7,592 nucleotides of DNA, taken from contig CALMWO010000511.1 in NCBI GenBank assembly GCA_937873805.1, forward strand, positions 1 to 7,592, in the 5' to 3' direction. This stretch comes from an uncultured Hyphomonadaceae bacterium (GTDB taxonomy: Bacteria; Pseudomonadota; Alphaproteobacteria; Caulobacterales; Hyphomonadaceae). Below are positions 1-7,073 of this stretch, piece by piece (within the stretch, counting starts at the first letter, position 1; each line of letters opens with the position of its first letter). A program made the translations under genes and the position numbers. The notes beneath the pieces are model-generated. The model saw only the letters and a list, made by a program, of their open reading frames with translations, was not told the origin of the DNA and did no database searches.

Positions 1-525
1 GCAGATGCGGATGCCTGGGCCGCCGTGGGCGCCGACCGGCACATGACGAAGCCTTTCACGTCCGCCCGGCTGACGGACGCGCTGAAATCGGTAGGCGTCG
101 GATCACAGACCAGGCTGCAGGTTCTGACGCCCACGCAGGCGCATTCCGCATCGCCGGTCGACATCCCGCTCATCGATGACGAGGCCGTCGCCACCATGGA
201 AGCAGTGGGAGCGCGATCTGGCCGGGACGTTGTCGGCAAGGTCTGGAAGCTGTTCCTTGGTCAGGCGCCGGATGCGGTCTTCAAGCTTGAGACGCTGGGC
301 GCAGGCAGCGACCCTGGCGCAATCGCAAAACAGGCGCACTTTCTCAAGTCCATGTCTCTTTCCGCTGGAGCAGCGGACCTTGCCGCCCTGTGCGAGGATA
401 TCGAGCAGCACGGGAAACAGGGCCGGACCGAGGACGCTCGTACGGCTGTCGATAGTTTGAGACCTCAGCTCGAGAAGGTCTGCGCGGAGATGAGCGCTCG
501 CCTGGCGCTCCGCAATACGGGGTGA
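1..525 (+). CDS. Hybrid sensor kinase / phosphorelay protein, C-terminal part (receiver end + Hpt domain), 5' truncated by window
   Basis: The frame is open from base 1 and ends at TGA 523-525, so this is the 3' end of a longer gene (174 codons visible). The first ~25 residues look like the end of a response-regulator receiver domain: a 'GADRHMTKPF' stretch in which Lys (codon 49-51) followed by Pro matches the conserved K-P pair after beta-5, then the last helix. A Ser/Thr/Pro-containing linker follows. Roughly codons 55-165 form a helical Hpt (histidine phosphotransfer) domain with the signature AHFLKSMSLSAGA; its His (codon 337-339) is the expected phosphate-accepting residue. Proteins with this end are usually membrane-bound hybrid kinases passing phosphate His-Asp-His to a separate regulator. 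The kinase and sensor parts, and so the signal, lie outside the window. It converges on lysR, so there is no operon link with the pump. A stand-alone receiver-Hpt protein is an alternative. Confidence 0.85.
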   Translation, partial: ADADAWAAVGADRHMTKPFTSARLTDALKSVGVGSQTRLQVLTPTQAHSASPVDIPLIDDEAVATMEAVGARSGRDVVGKVWKLFLGQAPDAVFKLETLGAGSDPGAIAKQAHFLKSMSLSAGAADLAALCEDIEQHGKQGRTEDARTAVDSLRPQLEKVCAEMSARLALRNTG

Positions 526-541
526 AGCTCGGGGAAGGATC

Positions 542-571
542 AGCAGCAAGTGCGCGCAAGCGCTTACTGCT
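542..571. terminator. Candidate bidirectional terminator hairpin between convergent genes
   Basis: The 50 bp between the stops of the kinase gene (525) and lysR (576) contain an imperfect inverted repeat. Arms 542-553 and 560-571 pair over 12 positions with one C-A mismatch and one G-T wobble, around a 6-nt loop GCGCAA. The position suits termination of both converging transcripts. Neither side has a T-tract, so intrinsic termination would be weak at best. Confidence 0.4.
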
Positions 572-575
572 CTCC

Positions 576-1529
576 TCAAGCCTCTCCCGACAGCACGGAC
601 AGGAACCAACGGAAGCCGGGATCGCGGGCGCGGTCGGGATGGAAGATCACGCCGAGCTCGATGGGCGGGGTTGAGTGAGGCGGATCGAGGATCTGAATCT
701 GATCGGTCAGGAAAGCTTCGGCTAGCCCGCGCAGGGTGAGCGTGACGCTATCCGAGTGCGCCGCCATGGCGATGGCGTGCATGGTATCGGATGCGATTGT
801 GCTGGCGCCGGCGACCTTGCGGCGATTGTGACCGACGGCGGCGCGACTGGCGTCGCCCAGCTCGCGACCTTCATCGAAGAAGCGGCGGAGTTCGGGGTAT
901 TCCGGGCTGAACACCCGGTTGAACTTCTCGATCAGGATGTGCCGCGTTTCGCTCAGCATCTCCATCGTCAGCGGAGCGCGGACAGTTGGATGGCCGCGGC
1001 GAGCGATCCAGACCATGCGGTCTTTCAGGAGCGGGCGCCATTCGAGGCGCCCGATCGCGTTGGCGGCGACACCGAAAATGAGATCGAGGCGACCATGTTC
1101 GACATCGTCGGGCGACTGGTCTTCGATCCGGCGCAGGCGAATGCGAACACCCGGCGCGACTTTCGCGAGATGGTCGACGATGCGCGGCAGGATGACGACG
1201 ACCGCATAGGAACCAGCTGCGACTATGAACTCCCGCTCCGCGATGGCTGGATCGAACTCGTCCCTGTTGAGTGCATCCCGCAAAGTATCCATCGAACCGC
1301 GAACGATGCGGCCGACTTCGACGGCATAGGCGGTCGGGCTGAGACCACCTGCCCGGCGGTCGAACAGCGGATCGTTCAGAGCGGTGCGCAGGCGACCCAG
1401 GGCGTGGCTGACCGCAGAGGGGGTCAGCGCAAGCTCCTCGGCCGCGCGGGAAACGCTGCGATGATCGAGCAGCGCCAGAAGCACCCGGAAAAGATTGAGG
1501 TCGAGATTCTTAAACTGAACTGTATTCAT
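576..1529 (-). CDS. LysR-family transcriptional regulator, divergent from the efflux operon
   Basis: This is a 317-residue protein of normal LysR length. Residues ~8-67 form the winged helix-turn-helix: a 'LDLNLFRVLLALLDHRSVSR' opening, then AAEELALTPSAVSHALGRLR (recognition helix around residues 36-48) and NDPLFDRR of the wing. The rest is the two-lobed effector-binding domain, beginning near FIVAAGSYAVVVILPRIV and ending with the typical 'PGFRWFLSVL'. I chose ATG at 1527-1529 because the LysR fold begins a few residues later; an upstream in-frame TTG at 1544 would add only five residues and lies inside the predicted -10 region. LysR proteins usually control the divergent gene and themselves, so this is probably the ligand-responsive regulator of the adjacent pump. 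The inducer cannot be read from the sequence. The family call is secure; the regulatory target is inference from position. Confidence 0.93.
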   Translation of the reverse strand: MNTVQFKNLDLNLFRVLLALLDHRSVSRAAEELALTPSAVSHALGRLRTALNDPLFDRRAGGLSPTAYAVEVGRIVRGSMDTLRDALNRDEFDPAIAEREFIVAAGSYAVVVILPRIVDHLAKVAPGVRIRLRRIEDQSPDDVEHGRLDLIFGVAANAIGRLEWRPLLKDRMVWIARRGHPTVRAPLTMEMLSETRHILIEKFNRVFSPEYPELRRFFDEGRELGDASRAAVGHNRRKVAGASTIASDTMHAIAMAAHSDSVTLTLRGLAEAFLTDQIQILDPPHSTPPIELGVIFHPDRARDPGFRWFLSVLSGEA

Positions 1530-1541
1530 GCTGCACCTGCA

Positions 1542-1561
1542 CAAATATCATTTGGTTCAAA
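1542..1561. promoter_or_regulatory. Candidate LysR operator: interleaved CAAA/TTTG dyads
   Basis: Two perfect inverted repeats share their central half-site: CAAAT-ATC-ATTTG (1542-1554) and TTTG-GTT-CAAA (1551-1561). They lie over the -10 element and spacer of the predicted lysR promoter. A further CAAAT at 1585-1589 begins 43 bp after the first, about four helical turns. LysR proteins bind short interrupted dyads in divergent promoter regions, so this is the most likely site for autorepression of lysR and control of the pump operon. The repeats are seen directly; the binding is inferred. Confidence 0.4.
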
Positions 1562-1572
1562 GCGTCTGTCAA
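1544..1572 (-). promoter_or_regulatory. Predicted sigma70-type promoter for lysR
   Basis: Read on the minus strand, a perfect TTGACA (-35) lies at 1572-1567. After a 17-bp spacer comes GATATT (-10, four of six consensus bases) at 1549-1544. Transcription would begin around 1536-1538, only about 8 nt before the ATG at 1529, so the message would have a very short leader. No equally good promoter faces the efflux operon. The best plus-strand candidate is TTGGTT 1552-1557 with TATCTG 1575-1580, which is weak and would fit a promoter needing an activator. Confidence 0.5.
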
Positions 1573-1627
1573 CCTATCTGGTGGCAAATGGGACGACGCG
1601 GCATCGCCGCCGAACCGATTTCACAAT

Positions 1628-1631
1628 GAGG
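1628..1631 (+). promoter_or_regulatory. Ribosome-binding site that decides the adaptor start
   Basis: GAGG at 1628-1631 is 1 nt from the first in-frame ATG (1633), too close to serve it, but 7 nt from the second ATG (1639), an ideal spacing. GTG at 1636 lies between them in the same frame. ATG 1639 is therefore preferred, shortening the protein by two residues. Confidence 0.55.
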
Positions 1632-1638
1632 CATGGTG

Positions 1639-2724
1639 ATGGACGGCTCATTCGAGCGCGACGGCGCAGCGGCGACTGCGCCTGCTCCGATCAAGAAAAA
1701 AGGTCTTTCGTCCCAGCAGAAGCGCCTCGCGCTGATGATCGGGCCACCGGCGCTGATCGCGATCATCGCAACGGTATGGATCATGTTGTCCGCCGGCTAT
1801 GTCTCAACGGACAACGCACAGATTTCCGCGGCGCGTGCGCCGATCACGTCGAGCGTGCGGGCGCGGGTCGTCGAGATCCTCGTCAAAGAGAACCAGACGG
1901 TCAAAGCCGGCGATGAGCTTGTGAAGCTGGATGGCGGAGACTTTGCGATCAATGTGGCGCAGGCGGAAGCGCGTCTTGCCTCGGCGCGGCTGCAGGTCGA
2001 TGCGCTGCGCGCATCTTATCGCAAGTCAGCGGCGGATCTGCGGACCGCGCGCACAAGTTCGGATTTTGCGCGCAGCGAGCTGGCGCGGCAGGACAATCTC
2101 TTCAAGGCGGGGCTGATATCGCAACAGGCGCTGGATCAGGCACGCAACGCGTCTGATCTTGCGGATCGCAATCAGTCTGCAGCGTCTGAGGGTGTGGCCA
2201 ATACCCTCGCCAGCCTTGGCGGGTCAGCCAATATCGAGACGGACAAGCACCCGCTGGTGATGCAGGCGCAGGCGGCGCTTGATCAAGCCCAGAGCGACCT
2301 GTCGGATACGTCGATCCGGGCGCCGGCCGATGGCGTTGTAACGCGCGTGAGCCAGCTGCAACCTGGCTCTTACGTGCAGCCTGCGCAGACGATGTTCTGG
2401 ATCATCTCGGGCAAGCCGTGGGTCGATGCGGCATTCAAGGAGAACCAGCTAGCCGACCTGCGCCCCGGGCAACCTGTGGCGGTGCATGTCGATGCGTTTC
2501 CGAATGCGCATCTGACGGGCCATGTCGTCAGCTTCTCTCCCGGCACGGGATCGAGCTTCGCTGTGCTGCCGGCCGAGAATGCTTCGGGCAACTGGGTTCG
2601 GGTCGTGCAGCGTCTCAATGTCCGGATTGAACTGGATAACCCGCCGCCGGAAGTGCAGCTCGCCGTCGGCCTCAGCGCCACAGCGACCGTCGATACGCGC
2701 GACAAGGGCAAAGGCGCTCAGTAG
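1639..2724 (+). CDS. EmrA/HlyD-family periplasmic adaptor (membrane fusion protein) of a tripartite efflux pump
   Basis: The protein is 361 residues from ATG 1639 (363 from ATG 1633). A short basic cytoplasmic tail is followed by one membrane anchor (~residues 31-52) and the EmrA-like signature YVSTDNAQI (54-62). Next comes the first half of a lipoyl/barrel-sandwich domain (VRARVVEILVKENQTVKAGD). A long Ala/Gln/Arg-rich helical hairpin, roughly residues 100-220, would reach toward the outer-membrane channel. The second lipoyl half (IRAPADGVVTRVSQLQPGSY) and a beta-barrel region ending near LSATATVD follow. It should sit in the inner membrane with its body in the periplasm, joining the MFS exporter to the outer-membrane channel encoded just downstream. 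It is the first gene of the operon; its stop is 2 nt before the MFS start. Family and role are secure; the substrate is unknown. Confidence 0.93.
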   Translation: MDGSFERDGAAATAPAPIKKKGLSSQQKRLALMIGPPALIAIIATVWIMLSAGYVSTDNAQISAARAPITSSVRARVVEILVKENQTVKAGDELVKLDGGDFAINVAQAEARLASARLQVDALRASYRKSAADLRTARTSSDFARSELARQDNLFKAGLISQQALDQARNASDLADRNQSAASEGVANTLASLGGSANIETDKHPLVMQAQAALDQAQSDLSDTSIRAPADGVVTRVSQLQPGSYVQPAQTMFWIISGKPWVDAAFKENQLADLRPGQPVAVHVDAFPNAHLTGHVVSFSPGTGSSFAVLPAENASGNWVRVVQRLNVRIELDNPPPEVQLAVGLSATATVDTRDKGKGAQ

Positions 2725-2726
2725 TC

Positions 2727-4277
2727 ATGGATGACGCCGTTCCCATCACGCCACCGGCTTCGGGCGGTACGGCTTATGGCGAGTATCCCGAGCCGGGCCG
2801 CCGGGCGCTGATCACGCTTGGCGTCGTGCTGACGACGCTGATGACCTCTATCGACGGCACCATTGCGAATACTGTTCTGCCGCAGATCCGCGCGTCGGTG
2901 TCCGCATCGCAGGACGAAATCCTGTGGGTGCTGACTTCATTCATTCTCGCCAGCACGATTGTCACGCCGGCAATCGGCTGGATGGAGCGACGCTTCGGAC
3001 GACGCAACCTGCTGCTTGGCGCGCTCGTGGGATTCACGGTGTCATCAGTGCTGTGCGGCATCGCGACGGGAATCGCGGAGCTGGTGCTTTACCGTGTGCT
3101 TCAGGGCGCGACGGCGGCGGTCTTCATTCCGCTCTCGCAGGCCATCCTGCTCGACATCAACCCGCCGAAGGATCATGCGCGTGCAATGGCCCTGTGGGGC
3201 ATGGGCGCTGTTCTTGGTCCGATCATCGGCCCGATCCTGGGCGGCTTTCTCACTGACCAGCTGAACTGGCGCTGGGTGTTCTTCATCAACATCCCAATTG
3301 CCATCGTCGGCTTCCTGATCATGGCAGCAACGCTGCCGAAGCGCGTGCGCCGTGAGCAGCAGAAATTCGACGCCTTCGGCTTCATCGCGCTGGTGATCGG
3401 GCTGGTGGGCATGCAGATGGTGCTTGATCGCGGCCCGGGCGCAGAATGGTTTTCATCTGCTGAAATCTGGATCTATGCCGCGTTCGCCGTGCTGGGCCTC
3501 TATGTCTTCTTCGTTCATATCTTCACCAGCGAACGCCCGATCATTCACCCGTCCATTCTCGCGGACCGCAACTACTTGCTCTCGTCGGTGATGGGCTTGC
3601 TGATCGGCGTATTGATGTTCGCCGGCATGGCCGTGCTGCCGTCTCTGATGCAGGGGCTGCTCGGCTATCCTGTGCTGACGGCTGGCCTCACGCAGGCTTC
3701 GCGCGGCGTGGGGACATTCGTGTCGATGTTCCTCGTCGGGCAGCTATCCGGCAAGGTCGACAACCGTGTGATCATCTTCGTCGGCATAAGCCTGACAGGG
3801 CTTTCCTATTTCCTCATGTCCGGCTTCTCGCTCGACATGGACCAGACGCCGATCATCGTCTCGGGCTTGTTCCAGGGTCTTGGCCTCGGACTTGTCTTCG
3901 TGCCGCTGATGGGCATCGCGTTCACGACGATCCAACCGGGCCTGCGTACGGAAGCAGCGTCCTTCTACACACTGATCCGCAATGTGGGCTCGAGCCTGGG
4001 CATTTCCATCGTAGGCGCGTTGCAGATCTACAATGCGCGTATCGTGAGCTCGCAGCTGTCTGAGAACGCCACGCCGGACAACATCAACGTCGCAGCCGGG
4101 GCGGCTGGCGCGCTGGACCTGAACACGGCGGTGGGCCAGGCGGCAATGAGCGGCATGATCGAGCGGCAGTCCGCGCTCGTTGCCTATATCGACACCTTCC
4201 ACATGCTTTTCATCATGTGCGTCGTCATTCTTCCCCTGCTTCTTTTCCTGCGTGTCAAACGAGCCTCCCATGCGTGA
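2727..4277 (+). CDS. MFS multidrug exporter, DHA2 family (EmrB/QacA type, 14 TM segments)
   Basis: The 516-residue length matches 14-TM drug:H+ antiporters. After a soluble N-terminus of ~25 residues, TM1 carries the DHA2 motif D1 (TLMTSIDGTIANTVLPQI, ~37-54). Motif A in the loop after TM2 reads GWMERRFGRR (84-93), and the motif B Arg lies in LYRVLQGA (Arg123). Antiporter motif C spans ~158-173 with the G/P pattern GAVLGPIIGPILGGF, followed by NWRWVFFINIP, typical of EmrB relatives. The protein would exchange cytoplasmic substrate for protons and hand it to the adaptor. ATG 2727 lies 2 nt past the adaptor stop. The nearest purine-rich site (AAAGG, 2710-2714) is 12 nt upstream, so translation is probably coupled to the adaptor. 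The C-terminal codons overlap the next gene. Likely substrates are hydrophobic or organic-acid-like toxins, but residues alone do not show which. Confidence 0.95.
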   Translation: MDDAVPITPPASGGTAYGEYPEPGRRALITLGVVLTTLMTSIDGTIANTVLPQIRASVSASQDEILWVLTSFILASTIVTPAIGWMERRFGRRNLLLGALVGFTVSSVLCGIATGIAELVLYRVLQGATAAVFIPLSQAILLDINPPKDHARAMALWGMGAVLGPIIGPILGGFLTDQLNWRWVFFINIPIAIVGFLIMAATLPKRVRREQQKFDAFGFIALVIGLVGMQMVLDRGPGAEWFSSAEIWIYAAFAVLGLYVFFVHIFTSERPIIHPSILADRNYLLSSVMGLLIGVLMFAGMAVLPSLMQGLLGYPVLTAGLTQASRGVGTFVSMFLVGQLSGKVDNRVIIFVGISLTGLSYFLMSGFSLDMDQTPIIVSGLFQGLGLGLVFVPLMGIAFTTIQPGLRTEAASFYTLIRNVGSSLGISIVGALQIYNARIVSSQLSENATPDNINVAAGAAGALDLNTAVGQAAMSGMIERQSALVAYIDTFHMLFIMCVVILPLLLFLRVKRASHA

Positions 4278-5706
4278 CATCAAGACACTCATCGCCGTCA
4301 GCGCGATTGCGTTGCTGACCGGCTGCACGACTGTCGGCCCTGACTTCCAGCGCCCGGCAGCGCCCGAAGCGATCGGCTATGCGATGGCTGGCGATCCTGC
4401 TGCATCGCCGATCGTCAGCCTCGCATCCAGCAGCGCGACAGCGCGCCAGTGGTGGACCTCGTTCAATTCAGCGGACCTGAACGCGCTGGTCGATCAGGCG
4501 CTGAAGGGCAACCCAACCCTGCAGCAAGCCGATGCAGCCTTAACGCGTGTGCGGGAACTGGAGCGCGCGCAGAGGGGCGATAGCGGACCGACAGCACGAT
4601 TGAGCGGTGATGCGCAGCGTGAGCGCATCAACACTGCCGCCTTCGGCATCGAAGGCTTCCCCAGCCCCACCATCAACGTCTTCTCGATCGGCACGACGTT
4701 CAAATACGACCTCGACCTGTTCGGCGGCGAGCGCCGCAAGGACGAGACGGCGGCGGCGCGCACGGAAGCGCAGCGCCAGCGGACCGATGCAGCGTATCTG
4801 AACCTGACCGGCGCGGTCGTTTCGCGCGCCATCGAGCTGGCGGCGCTTCGCAGCCAACTGAGTGCGCTGGACGGGATTATCAAGGTCGACAACGAGACGG
4901 TCGCCATGATCAAGCGCGGCGTCCAGGCAGGTGGGGAACCTGCCGCCGCGGTGAATCCGGCGGAGGCGCAGCTTGCTGAAGATCAGGCGCGCCGTCCGTC
5001 AATCCTGCGCCGCATCGCCACCACCCGCCATGCGCTTGCCCTGCTCGTTGGTCAGACACCGGCGAACTGGACCGCACCTGAGATCGACCTCGCCGAACTC
5101 ACGCCGCCCGGCTCTATCCCCGTGAATCTGCCGTCGGAACTGGTTCGCAAGCGCCCCGACATTCTTGCGGCGGAAGCGGATCTGCATGCCGCGACCGCCA
5201 CTATCGGCGTTGCGGAAGCGGCGCGCTATCCCAGTGTGTCGCTGGACGCTTCGTTTGTCTTGACCGCGCTGCACCCGGAAGACCTCTTCCAGTATGACAG
5301 CAGCGGCTGGACCGCAGGGCCTTCTATCGCGGCGCCACTGTTCAATGGCGGCGCCCTCAAGGCGCGTCAGCGGGCAGCGGAAGCTGGCGCGAAGGAAGCC
5401 GACGCAGTGTATCGGCAGACGGTGCTTTCGGCGTTCGCGCAGGTGGCCGACCTGCTCTCTGCCCTATCCACGGACCGCGACCTGATTGCCGCGCAGACAC
5501 GCGCACGCGACGTGGCGGCGGAAAATGCCAGGCTGGCTTCTCTTGGCTATGAGAACGGGGCCGGCTCCCTGATCCAGGTGATCGACGCGCAGCGTCAGTC
5601 CCAGCGCGCACAACTGGCGTCGATCGAGGCCGAAGCTTTGCTGAGGGCCGACATGGCGGCATTGTTCGTGGCGACCGCTTCAGACTGGCGCGGCGCAGCC
5701 GAATAG
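4270..5706 (+). CDS. NodT-family outer-membrane efflux channel lipoprotein (OMF)
   Basis: This is a 478-residue protein. The N-terminus MRDIKTLIAVSAIALLTGC is a lipoprotein signal peptide with Cys19 as the lipidated residue, followed by TTVGPDFQRP, the usual opening of this family. Two outer-membrane efflux repeats follow. The first contains WWTSFN, then LNALVDQALKGNPTLQQADA and the YDLDLFGGERR motif. The second contains LPSELVRKRPDILAAEADL, then RYPSVSL and a closing helix ending near LIQVIDAQRQ. It would form the trimeric TolC-like duct completing the pump. ATG 4270 overlaps the MFS stop by 8 nt (ATGCGTGA) and places the signal peptide at the N-terminus. The frame is open further upstream (ATG 4180), but that extension is a read-through of MFS codons in another frame. 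No strong ribosome-binding site is visible, which suggests translational coupling. Confidence 0.94.
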   Translation: MRDIKTLIAVSAIALLTGCTTVGPDFQRPAAPEAIGYAMAGDPAASPIVSLASSSATARQWWTSFNSADLNALVDQALKGNPTLQQADAALTRVRELERAQRGDSGPTARLSGDAQRERINTAAFGIEGFPSPTINVFSIGTTFKYDLDLFGGERRKDETAAARTEAQRQRTDAAYLNLTGAVVSRAIELAALRSQLSALDGIIKVDNETVAMIKRGVQAGGEPAAAVNPAEAQLAEDQARRPSILRRIATTRHALALLVGQTPANWTAPEIDLAELTPPGSIPVNLPSELVRKRPDILAAEADLHAATATIGVAEAARYPSVSLDASFVLTALHPEDLFQYDSSGWTAGPSIAAPLFNGGALKARQRAAEAGAKEADAVYRQTVLSAFAQVADLLSALSTDRDLIAAQTRARDVAAENARLASLGYENGAGSLIQVIDAQRQSQRAQLASIEAEALLRADMAALFVATASDWRGAAE

Positions 5707-5720
5707 CTGCAAGCGAACCA

Positions 5721-5746
5721 GCGCCGGGAAGGCCCGTTCCCGGCGC
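5721..5746. terminator. Perfect GC-rich hairpin after the efflux operon
   Basis: A 10-bp perfect inverted repeat (GCGCCGGGAA, 5721-5730, with TTCCCGGCGC, 5737-5746) encloses a 6-nt loop, 14 nt after the OMF stop. No T-run follows on either strand. The position between convergent genes makes a terminator or 3'-end stabilising structure likely. Confidence 0.55.
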
Positions 5747-5754
5747 CGTCGCTG

Positions 5755-5782
5755 ATATCCGGCAGGAGGATGCGCCGGATAT
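5755..5782. terminator. Second perfect hairpin, 3' of the dipeptidase gene
   Basis: A 9-bp perfect inverted repeat (ATATCCGGC, 5755-5763, with GCCGGATAT, 5774-5782) has a 10-nt loop and lies 12 nt past the dipeptidase stop on the minus strand. There is no T-tract. It is most simply the terminator of the minus-strand gene, paired with the hairpin at 5721-5746 for the plus-strand operon. Confidence 0.5.
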
Positions 5783-5794
5783 GAGATCAAAGTC

Positions 5795-7012
5795 CTAGTT
5801 CTGGGCGAGATCGCGCTTGGCCGCGGCTTCCGCTGCGCGCAGGACCCGAAGAACGTTACCGCCCCACAGCTTCGCGATGTCGGCCTGGCTATAGCCTTTC
5901 GCGAGCAGCGCCTTAGTGACGTTGGGCGCATCGCCTTCGTCCTCGAAGCCCGCAACGCCGCCGCCGTGATTGAAATCTGACGAAATGGCGACGTGATCGA
6001 CGCCAATGCGTTTGACCGCGTAGTCGATACTCGCAGCGAAATCGTCCACCGAAGCGCGGACCTGAAGTGCAGCTGTTTCTTTGCCGAGCGCATCGCGCTG
6101 CGCTTGCGTGAGGCCTTCATAGCCATTCACCGCTCCGTACTTCTGGCGAACCGCTTTCACGGCCGCCTCCACCTCAGGCGTCTGCTGCCGCAGGTAGCTT
6201 GAGAAGGCGACGATGCTGATGACGCCATTGTTGGCCTTGATCGCATCCAGCTCGTCATCGGTGAGATTGCGGGCTGATTTCACGACGCCGGCGACGCCCG
6301 AATGCGAAGCGATGACGGGCGCGCGCGAAGTTGCAATCGCCTGTCTGAACCCCTCGGTCGTCAGCTGGGAGACATCGACGAGAATGCCGAGGTCATTTGC
6401 GAGTGCGATGGCTTGTTTGCCGGCGGGCGAGAGACCGTGGTTCTCACCCGCCTTGTCACGCGCGTGCGACCGCGATGAATCCGCGAAGTCGTTGTTGCCG
6501 GCATGAACAAGGCCGAACACGCGGACGCCCTTGTCATAAAACCCCTTGAGCGCCGATGGATCCTTGCCCAGCGAATAAGCGTTCAGAAAACTGATCAGAA
6601 TGGCTGTCTTGCCGACCTTTTCGGCCTTCTGAATGTCGTCAGCGGATCGCGCAATGACGACTTCATTCGGATGCTTCGCCGCAATATCGAGGATCGCCGC
6701 TAACTTGTCGTCGGCTTCCTTGCGCGCGGCGGCGTAACCTTCCGGGGTTCGGGCGCTCTGCTCCACAAAGACGGATGGGAAGATCGCATCGACCTGCCCC
6801 TTCCTGAGCTTCGCTACGTCGATCTGCGTACCCGCATCGATTGTGGCGCCCGCTTTTGCCTTTGAGGGGGATGGAATGTCGACGTGCGGGTCGATGACCA
6901 GCACCTGACTATGCACTTGAGCGGCTGACTGGGCAAAAGCCGGCGTCGCGGGAACAGCGAAACTCAGCGCGAGCAGAGCCGTTCGCCCCAGAAGGGCGTT
7001 GTTGCGTTTCAT
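5795..7012 (-). CDS. Secreted membrane-dipeptidase-like protein, peptidase family M19, with non-canonical metal site
   Basis: This is a 405-residue protein. Residues 1-27 are a Sec signal peptide with a cleavage motif (AFA|Q), so it is exported to the periplasm. The rest fits the M19 amidohydrolase barrel: DPHVDI (His43, Asp45; the HxD metal pair), FGLVHAGNNDFADSS (His170, matching the substrate-site His), the GLSPAGK segment, IASHSG (His237, metal), SARNLTDDEL (Arg248), ISSDF (Asp346) and the C-terminal WGGNVLRVL. Classical members cleave dipeptides with two metals. Here the stretch expected to hold the bridging Glu reads SFLNAYSLG (Leu143 at that place), and the usual DxSH reads DVSQ (Gln216). 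Two of the usual ligands are therefore absent, and true dipeptidase activity is doubtful. The start is well supported: AAGGA (7021-7025) sits 8 nt before the ATG. It may be co-transcribed with the small ORF upstream. Family secure; substrate uncertain. Confidence 0.88.
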   Translation of the reverse strand: MKRNNALLGRTALLALSFAVPATPAFAQSAAQVHSQVLVIDPHVDIPSPSKAKAGATIDAGTQIDVAKLRKGQVDAIFPSVFVEQSARTPEGYAAARKEADDKLAAILDIAAKHPNEVVIARSADDIQKAEKVGKTAILISFLNAYSLGKDPSALKGFYDKGVRVFGLVHAGNNDFADSSRSHARDKAGENHGLSPAGKQAIALANDLGILVDVSQLTTEGFRQAIATSRAPVIASHSGVAGVVKSARNLTDDELDAIKANNGVISIVAFSSYLRQQTPEVEAAVKAVRQKYGAVNGYEGLTQAQRDALGKETAALQVRASVDDFAASIDYAVKRIGVDHVAISSDFNHGGGVAGFEDEGDAPNVTKALLAKGYSQADIAKLWGGNVLRVLRAAEAAAKRDLAQN

Positions 7013-7020
7013 GGATTTTA

Positions 7021-7025
7021 TCCTT
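7021..7025 (-). promoter_or_regulatory. Ribosome-binding site of the M19 gene
   Basis: AAGGA on the minus strand lies 8 nt upstream of ATG 7012. It fixes the start that gives a full signal peptide. Confidence 0.6.
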
Positions 7026-7073
7026 GTCGTTTGTTGCGGTTGGCGTTTCGGAATGTTTTCCCGCCAGTGACGG

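Noticed and set aside
103..609. Minus-strand frame of 168 codons over the kinase tail
   Set aside because: It is antisense to the Hpt domain, overlaps the lysR 3' end, and has no family features.
756..1916. Long plus-strand open frame (386 codons) crossing lysR, the divergent promoter region and the start of the adaptor gene
   Set aside because: It is antisense to a clear LysR gene, overlaps the adaptor in another frame, and its translation has no recognisable domain. High GC explains the lack of stops.
4180..4269. Upstream extension of the OMF gene from ATG 4180
   Set aside because: The added 30 residues are Ser/Cys/Phe-rich read-through of MFS codons in another frame and would bury the lipoprotein signal peptide that starts at 4270.
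3744..4328. Minus-strand frame of 194 codons over the end of the MFS gene and start of the OMF gene
   Set aside because: Charged, low-complexity translation (many His, Asp, Arg) typical of the antisense of membrane-protein codons. It covers two well-supported genes.
5764..5785. AGGAGG immediately followed by ATG in the second hairpin loop
   Set aside because: There is no spacing between the purine run and the ATG, and the frame closes after four codons, so it is not a gene start.
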